Positions 27,491 through 39,055 of a stretch of DNA of 64,000 nt are shown in pieces. How positions within the stretch are numbered: the first letter of the stretch is position 1; every line of letters starts with the position of its first letter. A program made the position numbers and the translations under genes. The notes below the pieces were generated by a model. The model made no database searches and had not been told where the DNA came from. It saw only the letters and a program-made list of their open reading frames with translations. Source of the DNA: Adiantum capillus-veneris (lineage: Eukaryota > Streptophyta > Polypodiopsida > Polypodiales > Pteridaceae); NCBI GenBank assembly GCA_014529385.2, contig CM043963.1, forward strand, positions 73,701,912 to 73,765,911, read 5' to 3'.

Positions 27491-29700
27491 CTCTTGAGGT
27501 GTTTTGTTGTGCATCAAGAGCATTGATCAACTGGAGGAAGACAATTGCTTTCTATGCTCATACGCATGATTGGTAGCCAGGTGAGGGTTTCAGATGGATT
27601 CCCCAAGGGATTGCAGTTCCTTACTTGGGTTTTCAGGTTGGCCTGAACTTGTCCCCTGAGCAGCAGAGTGCTTCCCTCCTCCTGTCCATTAGGAGGAAGT
27701 TGCTACATTGGAGTTTGGCACAACTTTCTTTGGCAGGCAGAGTTATAGTGGACAACTAGGTGTTGTTGGCTACTATGTGGTACATCACGTCTTGTTGGAT
27801 CTTCTCGAGCTCCTGCATCAGCCAGCTAGAGTGGCTGATCAAGAACTTTCTTTGGTCAGGGCACAACACCCAGTTAGCCTGGGCCAAAGTAGTCTGGAAG
27901 GTCATCACTTTACCATGTTCTTAGGGGGGACTGGGATCATAGACCCAACACAATAGAGCAGAGCCCTTCTTGGAAAGTTTGTTGTTAGAGGACTGATTCC
28001 AGGGGAGTAGCCTTGGAAGGAGTTGTTGCTTCCCCAACTTCAAGCTCATGTGCCTCGTGCAGGAGGCCCTTGGAGCCCTTCCATCAGGTGGATCTTCACA
28101 GAGATGCGCAAAGTTGATTTGAGAAGGAGGTTGGAGGATTGGTTTGCTGTGCAAGCCTTCTTTGGTCTTAGGAGGAGTTGAGGAGTGACCTGGAGAAACA
28201 CCAGCCCACCTGCATGGAGGATCTCTTGAGACAACCCCTTGTTTGGAACCCCATGGTTCATATGCAGAGAGGCCACTTGGTTGGTGGTAGGCCTCATGTT
28301 TCTTGGGTACCATGGCAGAGGGCCTGACCCGCAATATTGACTACTGGCTTCAATTTTTAGGGCTGCCTAAGGAGACACAGAGCATCCAGCTACGAGGCAT
28401 GAGAGGGGTGCAGAGCATGTTCCAGGACATTAGAGAGGCTTTACCAACTGAGTGGCTCACCCCTCTAGAGACAGTAGCTCCTAGATGGATGGGGGCCTTC
28501 CCGCGTCTGAAGGTTCTCATCACAGTTTGTGCTTGCTCAGAGTCTGTACCCCCCGTGTTCTTTGAGATCCAGGGAGAGGGTCATCTATACAGAGTCTCAA
28601 TAGAGGCTGTACAGGTGGCAGAGTGATTTTTTTAGAGGATATATGTAGTGCTAATGTGTGGGAGGATGTGTGTCATAGATCCTAACCTAGTAGATCTTGA
28701 GACAGGCCATTGGCGGCTTTGGGATTTGGAGAGCTTCCCCCTGGCATGAGTGCAATGGGACCCTGGAGAGTGGTTTTGAAGAGACCCCTTCTCTTTAGTC
28801 GATCACCCTAGGATCCCCTTCTTTCAGGACACTGTTCGCCTGGGGCAACACATACTGGCCGCACCAAGAGAGGCTCGTCGTGCTGCAACACCTCATTGGC
28901 AGGAGGAGGGTTTCACAGCTGAGTTCTTGGGAGATTTTTGGGAGCGGTTGTGGGACTCCAGACAGCCGAGGAAAGTTACTTTGTTCCAATGGCTAGTTGC
29001 ACATAGAGCTACAGTAGTGGGGAGCTGGCTAGTACATAGTGGCTTGTCTCGGCAACCTATGCAGCTTGTGGTCATCCTTTGGAGAGTGAGAGTCACTGTC
29101 TGTAGGACTTCCCCATGGCACATTAGGTTTGGCTTCGAGTTCTTTGATTGATTCGAGCTCTTTCCACAGCGTGACAATTCACTTGGATGCTGTAGCCTGG
29201 TCCACCCTCACGGGCCCTGCGCTCCATTTTGAGTTAGCCTCCACCAACAGGATGATAGTGATTTAGGGGGGATCGACCTACGCTTTAGCCTGCCACAGAG
29301 CTTACCCCCCAGGAGTGGTATAGTGAAAGAGAGGTGTGCTGGGAGCTCATCTGTGGCGTGGCACTTTGGTTCATTTGGTGGGCCCGCTGCTTCTGCATCT
29401 TTGAGGCTCGTCTTGTCCCACCGACGGAGACTATTCATGACTTTTGGTTGGAGCCGATTCATACTCTCAGGGGTCAGTTCAAGAGACTTTATGGCAGCTT
29501 CAATCACATGCGAGAGTGCAAAGAGGCTTTTCTACGACTCTGGCGCCCAAGGCCCTTCTTCTCCATGGTCCAGGGTGCAGCCAGATGGCACTACCGCTCA
29601 CCTGTGTGGCTCTTTCCTCCTCCCATTTTGTGAGTTAGCCTCATTGTACATATTTTGTTTACTCACTGGGAGAGTCTCCCCATGCCTTTGATGTAGCCCT
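27491..29700 (+). pseudogene. LINE ORF2 C-terminal region
   Basis: Contains YLGFQVGLNLSPEQQSASLL and LLHWSLAQLSLAGRV (thumb/connection), LEDWFAVQAFFGLRRS, and the zinc-finger RT-associated domain LWDSRQPRKVTLFQWLVAHR (about 28947-29005) with its tail GVALWFIWWARCFCIFEARL (about 29350-29410). Frames change many times; the longest open piece is 28303-28626. The zf-RVT region is specific to plant non-LTR elements. Confidence 0.75.
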
Positions 29701-29777
29701 CTCTCTAGTAGAGGTGGTTTGTAGCCCTATGGGTAACTCTATCAACTAAGGGAAGGATCTTTTTCTTAGGAAAAAAA

Positions 29778-31737
29778 ATTCTCATCATGATGGAAAATCC
29801 CTTTTGAGAGGGAATCGACCTCAAAAAATTAGACCCTCTACTTTATCTTGATGTCTGATTTTTCTTGTCTTGGATTTTTAAATCAATTAATTATCATAAT
29901 CAAGTAGTATAGTAATTATCACACGAATTATCAATTGCAAGTTACAATTTGGTTACATTGATATCATAGATTTTGGTCTTCCTTTCTTATGAAGAGATGA
30001 TGGTTCAAGTGTAGAGACCATGAAAGGTTGAGCCTGATTAACCAAGATAAGGGAGACATGAATGTATTATCCTTTTAGCTTAACACCATGGGAGATTTAG
30101 TCTTAATAGTGGACTATTTTAGCATTTTCCCTTGGATTAACCACTATTGAGCTATCAAGAAGCCTAGAAGGATGTGGAAATTTAAAGCGAATGATATCAT
30201 TCTCCATTCCATCTTGATTAATTAAAAAAACTTAAACCTGAGTGTGAGTGCTACAAGAACCCTTCTTGACTCACAAGATGATTTTTTGATGCATAAATTG
30301 ACATGACTTGTTAGGAATAATTTTTGATGATGATGATGTTTCCACACAAGGGATGCATGCAATTAAACACTTTGCATAATGATTGCAAAAAGCACAAAGT
30401 AATCCTAGCTTGCAACTAGTCATCCAGACACAACTAGATGTCAATAATTTACTTTCTTCTGCAAGATGAGTACAAGCTATGGAAGACATGCAAATCCAGA
30501 GGATACAATCCTTGGTTCTCCAAGGACTACCCAAAGGAAAAATTATCTCTTGGGAGTCCCCTAAATTGGACAAGAGACAAAGTGTATCATCTCATAGAAG
30601 AAGTCCTCCCGCATAGAGAGCAGTCCTTAAGTCATCAAAGAGGAGAAAACAACCCTTTCTAAGCAAAAATCTCATACATGGAAGATAAAGAACCATCATG
30701 CAACACATTCTAGAGCAATTAGACCAAGAGCATATATTCCTCAAGTGATCTTGGGGGGTCCAGTATTAAGAAACGCCCTATATAATGTGCTTTCATAGGT
30801 ACTCAAGAAAACCCTCTGCTAAAATGTTGACATTAATAGATTGACTCCTCTTTTTTGATGAATTGATGTGTTTTTTTCCAAAATGGATTTAAAGGACCAT
30901 TCTTGTTAACATATCTCTATTATATATTGCTAAAATTTTCAAAAGTAAAAAATGCCTCCTACTTAACTCACATCATATATTTACATGATTTTAGAGTGTA
31001 CCACCCAAGCAGGTAATGTGGTAGCTCTTGGAAGAAGACTTGTTAAATGCTCTTTGGAGATTTAAACAAAGCATAAACATCTTAGTCCTAGTCCAAGTAC
31101 TCCTTCTTCTCAAAAGGAGTGAAGGGACCATTTAAGATCATCAAGGAGACAAAAGTCAATGGATACTATCTACTTTGCATGATCAAATGATTAAGTCTTA
31201 GATTTGACTGAATACCAAGGCAAAACCTCGACTTAAAGACTCTTTCTCCTTAGTTTCAAACTTTAACCTTGCGAATGAGCTAGGTAATGGTCAAGATATT
31301 GATGAATAGAAATGTTTAATGAAGTTGAATTTTTTTCTCTTTCTTTTGTGTCATCTTCATTGTGTACAATGATTTCAATATGCATACAATGTTTAAACGA
31401 TTGTGGAACACAAAATAATGTAACATCCTATTATGGAATGGTGTATGCTTATTTCTCTAATAACATGCTTGCAACAAACATATTCTCTCAAGAATCAAGT
31501 AGTTCAAACAACTACTTTGGAATGGTGTTTAGATGCAAAAAGTGGATCTGATGCAACATGTAACCTTCTCACTTCATACATTCATAGTCAAGGATGATTA
31601 GAATGTAAAGGCACGATAATGTCACCAAATTTAATTTTTGGTAAGTGTAATGTAGTATGAAAGTTATAAAAAGTGATTTCAATAGCCTACAAATGTTTTA
31701 GAGGGATCGAAATAAAATCTAATGTTTGACGAGTACT
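29778..31737. other. No gene recognised
   Basis: AT-rich, with only short frames. Near 31115-31165 the plus strand can be read as GVKGPFKIIKETKVNGYYL, reminiscent of a Gypsy integrase C-terminus, but it is too short to call. Nothing else supported. Confidence 0.5.
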
Positions 31738-32090
31738 TTTCTCTCTCTAGCATAGACAAAGAAAATGTTTGTATCAAACCTAAAATGGGATACATAGTGA
31801 ATGAGATGGCAAGAAAAAGGGTAGAGTATTAAAAGAGCCTTAGAACATTTACAAGCCACTAAGATTTGGCTTAGGGTTCTGATGGAAGTTTTCGAGAACA
31901 AAATGACTGAAAATGATCTTGAGATGATATTTCCATGTCCAAGAAGTCCTTGTGGAATAGAGATACGGGTATAAAGGTTTCAAAAGCTCAAGAAATATGC
32001 ATTATGATGAGGGAAATAATTTAAGGTACTTAGCGTGACTTTTGGGGATCAAAACGGGTTAAACTTATGACTTATGAACCTTGATTTCCA
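31738..32090 (+). repeat. Dispersed repeat, copy 2
   Basis: Partner of 24925-25260, same orientation. It lies just 5' of the decayed Copia fragment. Confidence 0.7.
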
Positions 32091-32199
32091 TGTTTTGAAA
32101 GTGTTAGAATTAGGATTGTAGGTACACACACACAACTTAGAGAAGATGAAGAAGCTCAAGGCACACAAGAGAGAGTATATTGCTTAGTGCAAAAATAGA

Positions 32200-34020
32200 A
32201 AGATAAGTTAGGCCTAGAGTGATGGGCGTATATATAATGCGCAGGGGAAAAAACCTCCTAGTGACGGAAAAAGTGTCCCAAAGGTCCTAAGTTTCTTTGC
32301 ACACATCACTACCACATACATGGTAACAAATCCCCCTAGGAGTGATGTGGTGAACAAGAGCTGGCACATAGTGCATAGGGAAGTGCCATACCTAAGGACA
32401 TGATCAATTGACAAAGGAAAGCAAGCCAAAAGATTTGCGAAAAGCTTTGGACTTTTCATGAGGAAATGCCTTTGTGAACATATCTGCAAGGTTGTCATGT
32501 CACCACATAAGCCAAGCTGATCTCTCCTGCTAAGAGTCTCTCCATGATAGAGTACCTCAATGTGCTTTTAGTTGTACTATTATGAAAGCCTTATGTAACC
32601 AAATGAGTGTCTGATTTCTCATACCAAGCACAAGGAGACTGCTTCAACCCATACAAATCTTTCTTGCATTTGCACACTTTTGTTTCTTGTCCTTTCTTGG
32701 CAAGACCATAATGTTGCATTACATATACTTCCTCAAATATATCAACATTCAAGAAAGCAGTAACAATGTCCGGTTGGTGTACATTCCATCCAAAATGATC
32801 TCCTAGCACATAAAAGACGAACAACTATCATACAAAAAGTGGAAACAAAATTCTCTTCATACTCAATGCGTTTCTGCTGTGATAACCTTTGCAACGAGTC
32901 TAGATTGTAGCAATCAATCTCACCATCCGACTTATATTTCAACTTGTAGACCCACTTCATAACATGTACTTTTTTCTAGGAGGCAAACCACATAAAGTCC
33001 ATGTTTTAGTTTCTATAAGTGCATCATATTTTGATTGCATTGCATCCATTCAATGTTCTAAATTGTGTGCTTCATCAAAAGAAAGAGGGTTCTCTTCATC
33101 ACATAAACTAGAAATAGACAAAGCATAAAAATCTGATGTATATGATGTGCATGGCAAGAACATTAATTATGAGTGCATCATATTCTGATTTGCATTGCAT
33201 CCATCCAGTGTTCTAAATTGTGTGCTTCATCAAAAGAAAAAGGGTTCTCTTCATCACATAAACTAGAAACAGACAGCATAAAAATCTGATGTATATGATG
33301 TGCATGGCAAGAACATTAATTATGAGTATGACTAATTATAGGTGCATCTAACTAATGTCATGCAAAGTATGCACCAACCATTTTGGCATACCCCTAGCCT
33401 CTTCATTCTCAACCCTTTCCACATCAAGTACATCATGTACATCTGCATTAATAATAGACCGATTTGCAACATTTTTCAAAACCCCCATGTGCTGTACATT
33501 TGTCTCATTGGAACTTACATTCAACTTTCCACCATTAAAAAGAGGCAACATTATTTCATAAATGTCCTTTGAGCTTATGTTACTATCTCTGGTACATGAC
33601 AACAAAGGCTAAACAAAGTCTTCCACAAACACAACATCTTCTGAAACCTAGATACATTTTGTTTGTGGATGGTATAACCTGTAACTTTTGATTTCATGAT
33701 TGCTACAAAAAAAAATACATTTTGGATGGCACCAAATTATAAGCTAAACAAACAAGAACGTGTATGTGATCAATACATATGGCATTTTTCATGCCATGCT
33801 TCATAAGGAGTCTTAAACTACAAAGATTTATTAGGACACTTGCTAAATAGATAGGTAACACACATGACAATATCAAGACAAAAAAAATGTAGTAAAGCTT
33901 GACTCTTGACTATACATCTTGCCATCTTTGTAAGTGACCTGTTTTTCCTCTCAGTGAAGAGTGCACAAATGTGGTGCGTGTGCGGAGAGGGAAAAGATGA
34001 GAGAGAAGCAAGAGACACAA
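32200..34020 (-). pseudogene. Decayed Ty1/Copia pol fragment
   Basis: On the minus strand: an integrase tail (LFSKCPNKSL with a KTPYEAWH-like continuation, about 33870-33780), a linker (MLSCTRDSNISSKDIYEIML), RT (MKWVYKLKYKSDGEIDC; HQPDIVTAFLNVDIFEEVYV; CKKDLYGLKQSPCAWYEK, 32960-32600), then directly the end of RNase H (KHIEV, TLQICSQRHF, 32580-32450). The RT palm with YVDD and most of RNase H are deleted near 32590. A 154-bp tandem duplication lies in the linker. Leftwards from about 32430 may be LTR sequence. Confidence 0.8.
33021..33327 (-). repeat. 154-bp tandem duplication in Copia fragment
   Basis: 33021-33174 and 33175-33327 are direct repeats differing at a handful of positions (for example TTTTGATTGC versus TTCTGATTTGC). 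Confidence 0.95.
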
Positions 34021-34049
34021 GATGTGGTGGATCTTCTCACCACAATGTG

Positions 34050-34786
34050 TGAGAGCCTCTTATTCTTCTTTTCAGTAAAGAAGGTATGCTTTGAGGAACA
34101 AAAGGGAGTCATCTAGAAATAGCTTCACCAATTGATCATTGTTAGGAAGGGAGAGACCTTGGATCTCCCCTCTCTCAACACTATCTTTCATCATTGTAAC
34201 AAGAGGGTGGGATCCAATGGAAAAGCTAATGGAAAGCACTGATTTATCGATTTTCACTTCAAAAGCCCCCACAATTTTGTTATTAAACAAAAGCTCAGAA
34301 TGACTTCCAGCACTGAGGGAGAGAACTCGCCGACACATTTGTGGACCAAAGCCCATAGCTTTCATGATATCCTCAATGAACGACCATGTGATTTTGTCAT
34401 AGGCCTTGTCTAGATCCAACTGCAATAATACACACTCTTGTTTGGTGAAAGAGGCGTATTCTACTCTGACCATGGCTGACAGAATGTTATCGTGAATTGA
34501 TCTTCCTTTGATGAAGACGTGTTGGTGGGGAGTAACCACTTTTTCAGGCTAGGAGAGATCCTCAAGGCTACTACTTTGGCTATAATTTTGTATGCCACTG
34601 ACATCATAGTTATAGGTTGCTAGTGTTTCAATTGAGAGCAGCATATCTACTTAGGGATGGGTTCAATGAGGCCCCTTATAAGCCTAAATCAAGGATCCCA
34701 TTGACTAATATCTCGTTAGCCATTTGTGTGATTGAGAATTTCAAATCCTCCCAAAATTCAATGAAGAATTCCGTGGTGAGTCCATC
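34050..34786 (-). pseudogene. LINE reverse transcriptase, part 2 (minus)
   Basis: On the minus strand LTTEFFIEFWEDLKFSITQM continues into VTPHQHVFIKGRSIHDNILS, CVLLQLDLDKAYDKITWSFI and VKLFLDDSLLFLKA (Asp pair in FLDD). This is an L1-type RT. It was continuous with 40331-41790 before Copia 1 inserted. A stop between about 34545 and 34610 and the early end near 34050 show decay. The 3' part of ORF2 is missing. Confidence 0.88.
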
Positions 34787-34791
34787 CCATC
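34787..34791 (+). repeat. Target-site duplication CCATC, left
   Basis: Identical to 40326-40330. Confidence 0.9.
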
Positions 34792-34987
34792 TAAAGGAGT
34801 ACGAGCGGAAGTGCGACGCGAGAGAGAGAGAGTGCGAGAAGAAGAGCATGACGATATGGTGAACTCGTTCTACTGTAATGTGTAGAGCATAGTGAGTTCT
34901 TATTAGGTTTCTACAAAAGAATATGTGTACATACCTGGCGGCCCGCCCACTTACCTGGGCGACCACATTGGGCTTTATACCCCAACA
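34792..34987 (-). repeat. 3' LTR of Copia 1
   Basis: 196 bp; minus strand begins TGTTGGGGTATAAAGCCC and ends CTCCTTTA (CA mutated to TA). Confidence 0.92.
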
Positions 34988-35000
34988 ACCTCCCACTTAA
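34988..35000 (-). promoter_or_regulatory. Polypurine tract of Copia 1
   Basis: Minus-strand TTAAGTGGGAGGT abuts the 3' LTR. Confidence 0.85.
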
Positions 35001-35076
35001 AGTCCAATGTGGTACTTTAAGTGTGAGAGAAGCTACTATACAAGCTAATATACAAGAGATGTAGAGAAGTGATGTA

Positions 35077-38000
35077 CTACCCTACACCTAACTGCTTGCG
35101 AAAATGCGCAAAGCTCTCTGAGGGAAGTCCTTTTGTAACTAGATCAACAGGATTTTCTGTGGTGTGAACTTTGACAAGCTGAAGTTGCTTATCCTCGAGC
35201 ATTTCCCTGATGAAATGATACTTCACATCCACATGCTTTGTCTTTGAGTGATAAACTGGATTGCGAGCCAATTGTATAGCACTTTGACTATCACAATATA
35301 ACACAGGCATCTCTTCTTTGATTCCCAAATTTGTTACTAGTCGATTAAGCCAAATTGATTCTTTGCATGCCTCTGATGCTGCAACATATTCAGCCTCTGT
35401 AGTAGACTGAGTAACACAATCTTGTAATCTAGAACGCCATGATACTGCTCCACCAGCCAATGTAAAGACATACCCTGACCTAGACCTTCGGTTGTCTAAG
35501 TCACCTGCATAATCTGAGTCTGTAAAACCCTTTACACTTAGCTCCTGACTCCCATACCATATACGCATACTCTTTGTAGCTTTCAGGTATCTCAATATTC
35601 CTTTCACTGCCTCCCAATGTTTCTTGCCTAGGTTTGAAATGTATCGACTTACTACTCCCACTGCAAATGCAATGTCTGGGCGAGTAGCAATCATTGCATA
35701 CATCAAACTACCCATTGCAGACGCATATGGAATCTTATCCATTTCAGCCTGTTCTTCCTCAGACACAGGACAATCTTGTTTGCTAAGTTTCACATATGGA
35801 GGCAATGGAACACTCAATGCCTTTCCCTTCTCCATATTGAAACGTTGCAAAACCTTGTCAATATACTCTGTTTGAGATAACCAAATCAACTTCTTTGATC
35901 TGTCTCTCTCAATGCGCATACCAAGTATATGACTTGCCTCACCCATGTCTTTCATGTCAAACGATTTTGCCATCTTTGACTTCAAAGCTGAAATTTCTTC
36001 CAAGTGCTTGCCAGCAATCAACATGTCATCCACATACAAAATAAGGATACGCCACCTACCATCCTTAGCCTTCTTTGTATATAGACAGTGATCGAACTCA
36101 CTACGTTTGTAGCCTTGAGAAAGCATAAACTTGTGGAATTTATGGTACCATGCCCTCGGTGATTGTTTTAAGCTGTAAAGAATCTTTAACAACTGGCATA
36201 CCCAATCTTCCTTGCCTTTCTCAACAAACCCTTTTGGCTGCTGCATGTAAATTTCCACATCTAAATCACCATGCAAGAACGCTGTCTTGACATCCATTTG
36301 GTGCAACACCAAATCTAATATGGCAACCAATGCAAGAAAGCATCTTAATGTAGTCATCTTGACCAACGGAGAGAAGACTTCATCAAAGTCAATGCCTTGT
36401 TCTTGCTTAAAGCCCTTGGCAAGAAGCCTTGCTTTGTACTTTGGCTGACTATCATGAGCGGTGATCTTATACCTGTAAACCCATTTACAAGGTAGAGCCT
36501 TTTTGCCCCGTGGTAATTTAACTAGATTCCATGTCTTGTTTTTATGCAGAGCTGTCATCTCTAACTGCATGGCCAATTGCCAATTCCCGGAGTCCTTCAT
36601 TTTCATTGCTTCCTTGTAACATGAAGGCTCATTGCAATCAGTCAACATGACATAGTTCATAGATGGAACAAACCTATCAGGAGGTCGCCTGACACGTCTA
36701 GATCTACGCACGATAGGTGGCTCAGGCTCAGCCACAACCTGTGGTTCCACTTTATCCTGTCCTTGCTCCTCTTGAGCCCTGACATTTTGTCTTGCACGTG
36801 CAGGTCCATCTTCTTGGAAGACAACTCTTCTAATCTCCTCAACCCTCTCTGGTTTAGAATGATATTTGGATTCATTGAAGTGAACATCATTGCTGCGGAC
36901 AACCTTTCTGGATTCGGGATCCCAAAGTCTGTACCCCATCTCACCAGAATTACCATAGCCTAGAAAGATGCACTTTCTAATCTTTGGCTCAAGTTTGTTC
37001 CTAAATTCCTTTGGAACGTGAGTATATGCCTCACAGCCAAAGACTCTGAGATGCTTGTATGAGGGCATTTTGTCTGACCATACCATCTCTGGCACTGAAT
37101 CCTTCTGCAAAACCTTGCTAGGAGATCTATTTACAAGATGATTAGCTGTTGATACACCTTCAGCCCAAAACCCATTTGGCAGCTGTGCATTAGACAACAT
37201 ACTTCTGACCTTCTCTTGTATGGTCCTATTCATCCTCTCAGCAACACCATTTTGAGGAGGATTGTAAGGAGCAGTAAGTTCACGTTTTATACCTTTTGAC
37301 TCACAAAAGTCCTGAAAGGCCTTTGAAACATACTCTCCACCATTGTCAGTGCGTAAGCATTTAAGCTTCTTGCCACTCAGATTCTCCACAAGTTTCACAA
37401 ACGTTTTGAAAACACTAAACGCTTCATCCTTGTGCTTGAGAAAGTAAACCCATACTTTCCTCGAGTAATCATCTATAAATGTCATAAAGTAAGAAGCTCC
37501 CCCTAGAGATAGGTTAGGCATAGGTCCACACAAATCACTATGAACAAGTGCCAACTGTGTATCTCTTCTACTGCTTCTATGCTTATGTGGCTGCTGTGTT
37601 TGCTTACCATACAGACAATGTTCACAGAAATAAAAATCATTGAATGAAAATCCACGAAAATAACCAGAACGAGACAAGATTTCTATTCCCTTCTTGGACT
37701 TATGTCCTAACCGGCTATGCCACAAAGAAACGTTCGGCTGCTCGGTTACATTGATTACATTTTTAGAGACATTTGATACATAAATCATGTAAAGTCCTCC
37801 AGACTTTACTCCATGTGCTACTGTCATAGAACCCTTGGATATCTTCCACATGTTCTGTCCAAAAGTGGTGACGTAGCCAGCATCATCAAGTAAACCTGTG
37901 CTGATCAAGCTCTTTGTAATTGCGGGAACATGTCTCACATTCTTTAGCGTGAAAGAAGAACCATTCTGAAACTTCAATTGAACATCTCCAACACCTAAGA

Positions 38001-38268
38001 TCTCACATGTCTGCCCATTGCCTAGCCGAACATGATCTTTAGTGGTCACATAAGAGGTAAACCACTCCTTGTTTGGAGACACAGGAAGTGATGCCCCTGA
38101 GTCTATAATCCAGTCACTCAGTGCATTTCCATCAGATGCTGTAAGAAGAGCTGAGTCCATTGTATTCTTCAAGAAGTATATGTCTCCTGACACTAGAATG
38201 TCATCCTCTGCAACAGTGTTTGTCACATTTATTTCTTGAATCTTCACTGAGGACTTGTTCTTCTCCAT
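35077..38268 (-). CDS. pol: Copia 1 pol: protease, integrase, RT, RNase H
   Basis: One uninterrupted frame of 1063 codons. Protease: DWIIDSGASLPVSP (Asp near residue 56). Integrase: SLWHSRLGHKS and FCEHCLYGKQ (H2C2, about 180-225), then VHSDLCGPM, CLRTDNGGEYV and NGVAERMNRTIQ for the DDE triad (about 246, 308, 346). RT: KWVYRYKI, MDVKTAFLHGDLDVEIYMQQ and LILYVDDMLIAG (YVDD near 745). RNase H: FTDSDYAGD (about 918) and TQSTTEAEYVAASEA. All catalytic acids are present. Two details depart from relatives: SLPVSP where HVSP is usual, and LLKILYSLKQSPR for a KSLYGLKQSPR-type box. The ATG at the start is internal to the original gag-pol; the real start is the gag ATG at 39055. Translation is uncoupled by the 2-bp deletion near 38265. 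Confidence 0.93.
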   Translation of the reverse strand: MEKNKSSVKIQEINVTNTVAEDDILVSGDIYFLKNTMDSALLTASDGNALSDWIIDSGASLPVSPNKEWFTSYVTTKDHVRLGNGQTCEILGVGDVQLKFQNGSSFTLKNVRHVPAITKSLISTGLLDDAGYVTTFGQNMWKISKGSMTVAHGVKSGGLYMIYVSNVSKNVINVTEQPNVSLWHSRLGHKSKKGIEILSRSGYFRGFSFNDFYFCEHCLYGKQTQQPHKHRSSRRDTQLALVHSDLCGPMPNLSLGGASYFMTFIDDYSRKVWVYFLKHKDEAFSVFKTFVKLVENLSGKKLKCLRTDNGGEYVSKAFQDFCESKGIKRELTAPYNPPQNGVAERMNRTIQEKVRSMLSNAQLPNGFWAEGVSTANHLVNRSPSKVLQKDSVPEMVWSDKMPSYKHLRVFGCEAYTHVPKEFRNKLEPKIRKCIFLGYGNSGEMGYRLWDPESRKVVRSNDVHFNESKYHSKPERVEEIRRVVFQEDGPARARQNVRAQEEQGQDKVEPQVVAEPEPPIVRRSRRVRRPPDRFVPSMNYVMLTDCNEPSCYKEAMKMKDSGNWQLAMQLEMTALHKNKTWNLVKLPRGKKALPCKWVYRYKITAHDSQPKYKARLLAKGFKQEQGIDFDEVFSPLVKMTTLRCFLALVAILDLVLHQMDVKTAFLHGDLDVEIYMQQPKGFVEKGKEDWVCQLLKILYSLKQSPRAWYHKFHKFMLSQGYKRSEFDHCLYTKKAKDGRWRILILYVDDMLIAGKHLEEISALKSKMAKSFDMKDMGEASHILGMRIERDRSKKLIWLSQTEYIDKVLQRFNMEKGKALSVPLPPYVKLSKQDCPVSEEEQAEMDKIPYASAMGSLMYAMIATRPDIAFAVGVVSRYISNLGKKHWEAVKGILRYLKATKSMRIWYGSQELSVKGFTDSDYAGDLDNRRSRSGYVFTLAGGAVSWRSRLQDCVTQSTTEAEYVAASEACKESIWLNRLVTNLGIKEEMPVLYCDSQSAIQLARNPVYHSKTKHVDVKYHFIREMLEDKQLQLVKVHTTENPVDLVTKGLPSESFAHFRKQLGVG

Positions 38269-39055
38269 GGTCTTTAGCTTTCTCTTTGCCTTTTTCTGGT
38301 TTCCATTCTCTGCAGTCTCTTTTCATGTGACCCTTCTTGCCACAATGGTAGCATTCTATGTCACTCTTTCCTTTAGCACTGCGGGACTTGCTACGAGACT
38401 GATTCCTCTTTCCACCTTTGTACTTTTCTTTGGTCCTTCCCCTGACAACTAAGGCTGTTCCTTTGCCTTTGTCCATTGTCTTTCTATTGGTTTCTTCAGT
38501 AAGCAGACTTCCTTCTACACCTGCTATGTTGAAACCATCTGGAGGTGCAGAATTACTCAAAGCTGTGCGAAAAGTGTCCCAACTTTCCGGCAATGTGATC
38601 AACAGGAACATAGCTCTAATAGGTTCATCAAAATTGACACCTTGAGCTGACAACTGACTATAGATTGTGTTGAATTCATTCAGATGATTGGACATAGGTG
38701 TCCCTTCTTTCATGTTCAAGTCAACAAGCTTCTTAAGCCAGTATACCTGTGAAGCTGCACTCTGCTTCTCATAAAGATCACTCAGCTTTAACCATGGTTG
38801 ATAAGCCGAAATCTCCTCTGCTACATTGAAGTAAACGCTTTCTGCCAAAGTCAGCATAATGGTAGAAAGTGCCAATTCATCCATTTCGCTCCATTCATCT
38901 TCGTCCATATCTTCTGGTTTTATCCCCTTGAGCTTTATAGGTTTTATCTGCTTCTTTTGTACCAACACGTGCCAAATCTGCTTCTTCCACAATGAGAAAT
39001 TGGTTCCATCCAGCTTCTTGATATTGTAAAGAGCAGTGTCCTGTGATCCAGCCAT
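38201..39055 (-). CDS. gag: Copia 1 gag
   Basis: Starts MAGSQDTALYNIKKLDGTNF, then WKKQIWHVLVQKKQIKPI, the capsid-type UBN2/Retrotran_gag domain to about residue 170, and a CCHC knuckle CYHCGKKGHMKRDC at about residues 233-246. Copy 2 continues in the same frame into pol, but here the frame runs off after DHGEEQVLSE. Comparison shows copy 1 lacks 2 nt at about 38264-38268. The last 25 or so residues are therefore frameshift product. The knuckle and capsid are intact. Confidence 0.92.
   Translation of the reverse strand: MAGSQDTALYNIKKLDGTNFSLWKKQIWHVLVQKKQIKPIKLKGIKPEDMDEDEWSEMDELALSTIMLTLAESVYFNVAEEISAYQPWLKLSDLYEKQSAASQVYWLKKLVDLNMKEGTPMSNHLNEFNTIYSQLSAQGVNFDEPIRAMFLLITLPESWDTFRTALSNSAPPDGFNIAGVEGSLLTEETNRKTMDKGKGTALVVRGRTKEKYKGGKRNQSRSKSRSAKGKSDIECYHCGKKGHMKRDCREWKPEKGKEKAKDHGEEQVLSEDSRNKCDKHCCRG

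Larger units (their letters stand above)
26590..29777 (+). mobile_element. LINE (L1-type), 5'-truncated and decayed
   Basis: A plus-strand ORF2 remnant: RT domain, connection, and the plant zf-RVT-like C-terminal domain. It ends in AGGAAAAAAAA near 29777, a short poly(A). The endonuclease and ORF1 are absent. Many stops are spread along it. The fragment inside the Gypsy B LTR (10608-11053) is the section of ORF2 that would stand just upstream, and has the same Leu/Arg/Glu-rich style, so the two may be of one family. Confidence 0.85.

Noticed and set aside
31115-31165. Gypsy integrase C-terminus (GPFKIIKE-like)
   Set aside because: Only about 18 residues match and nothing around it supports an element.
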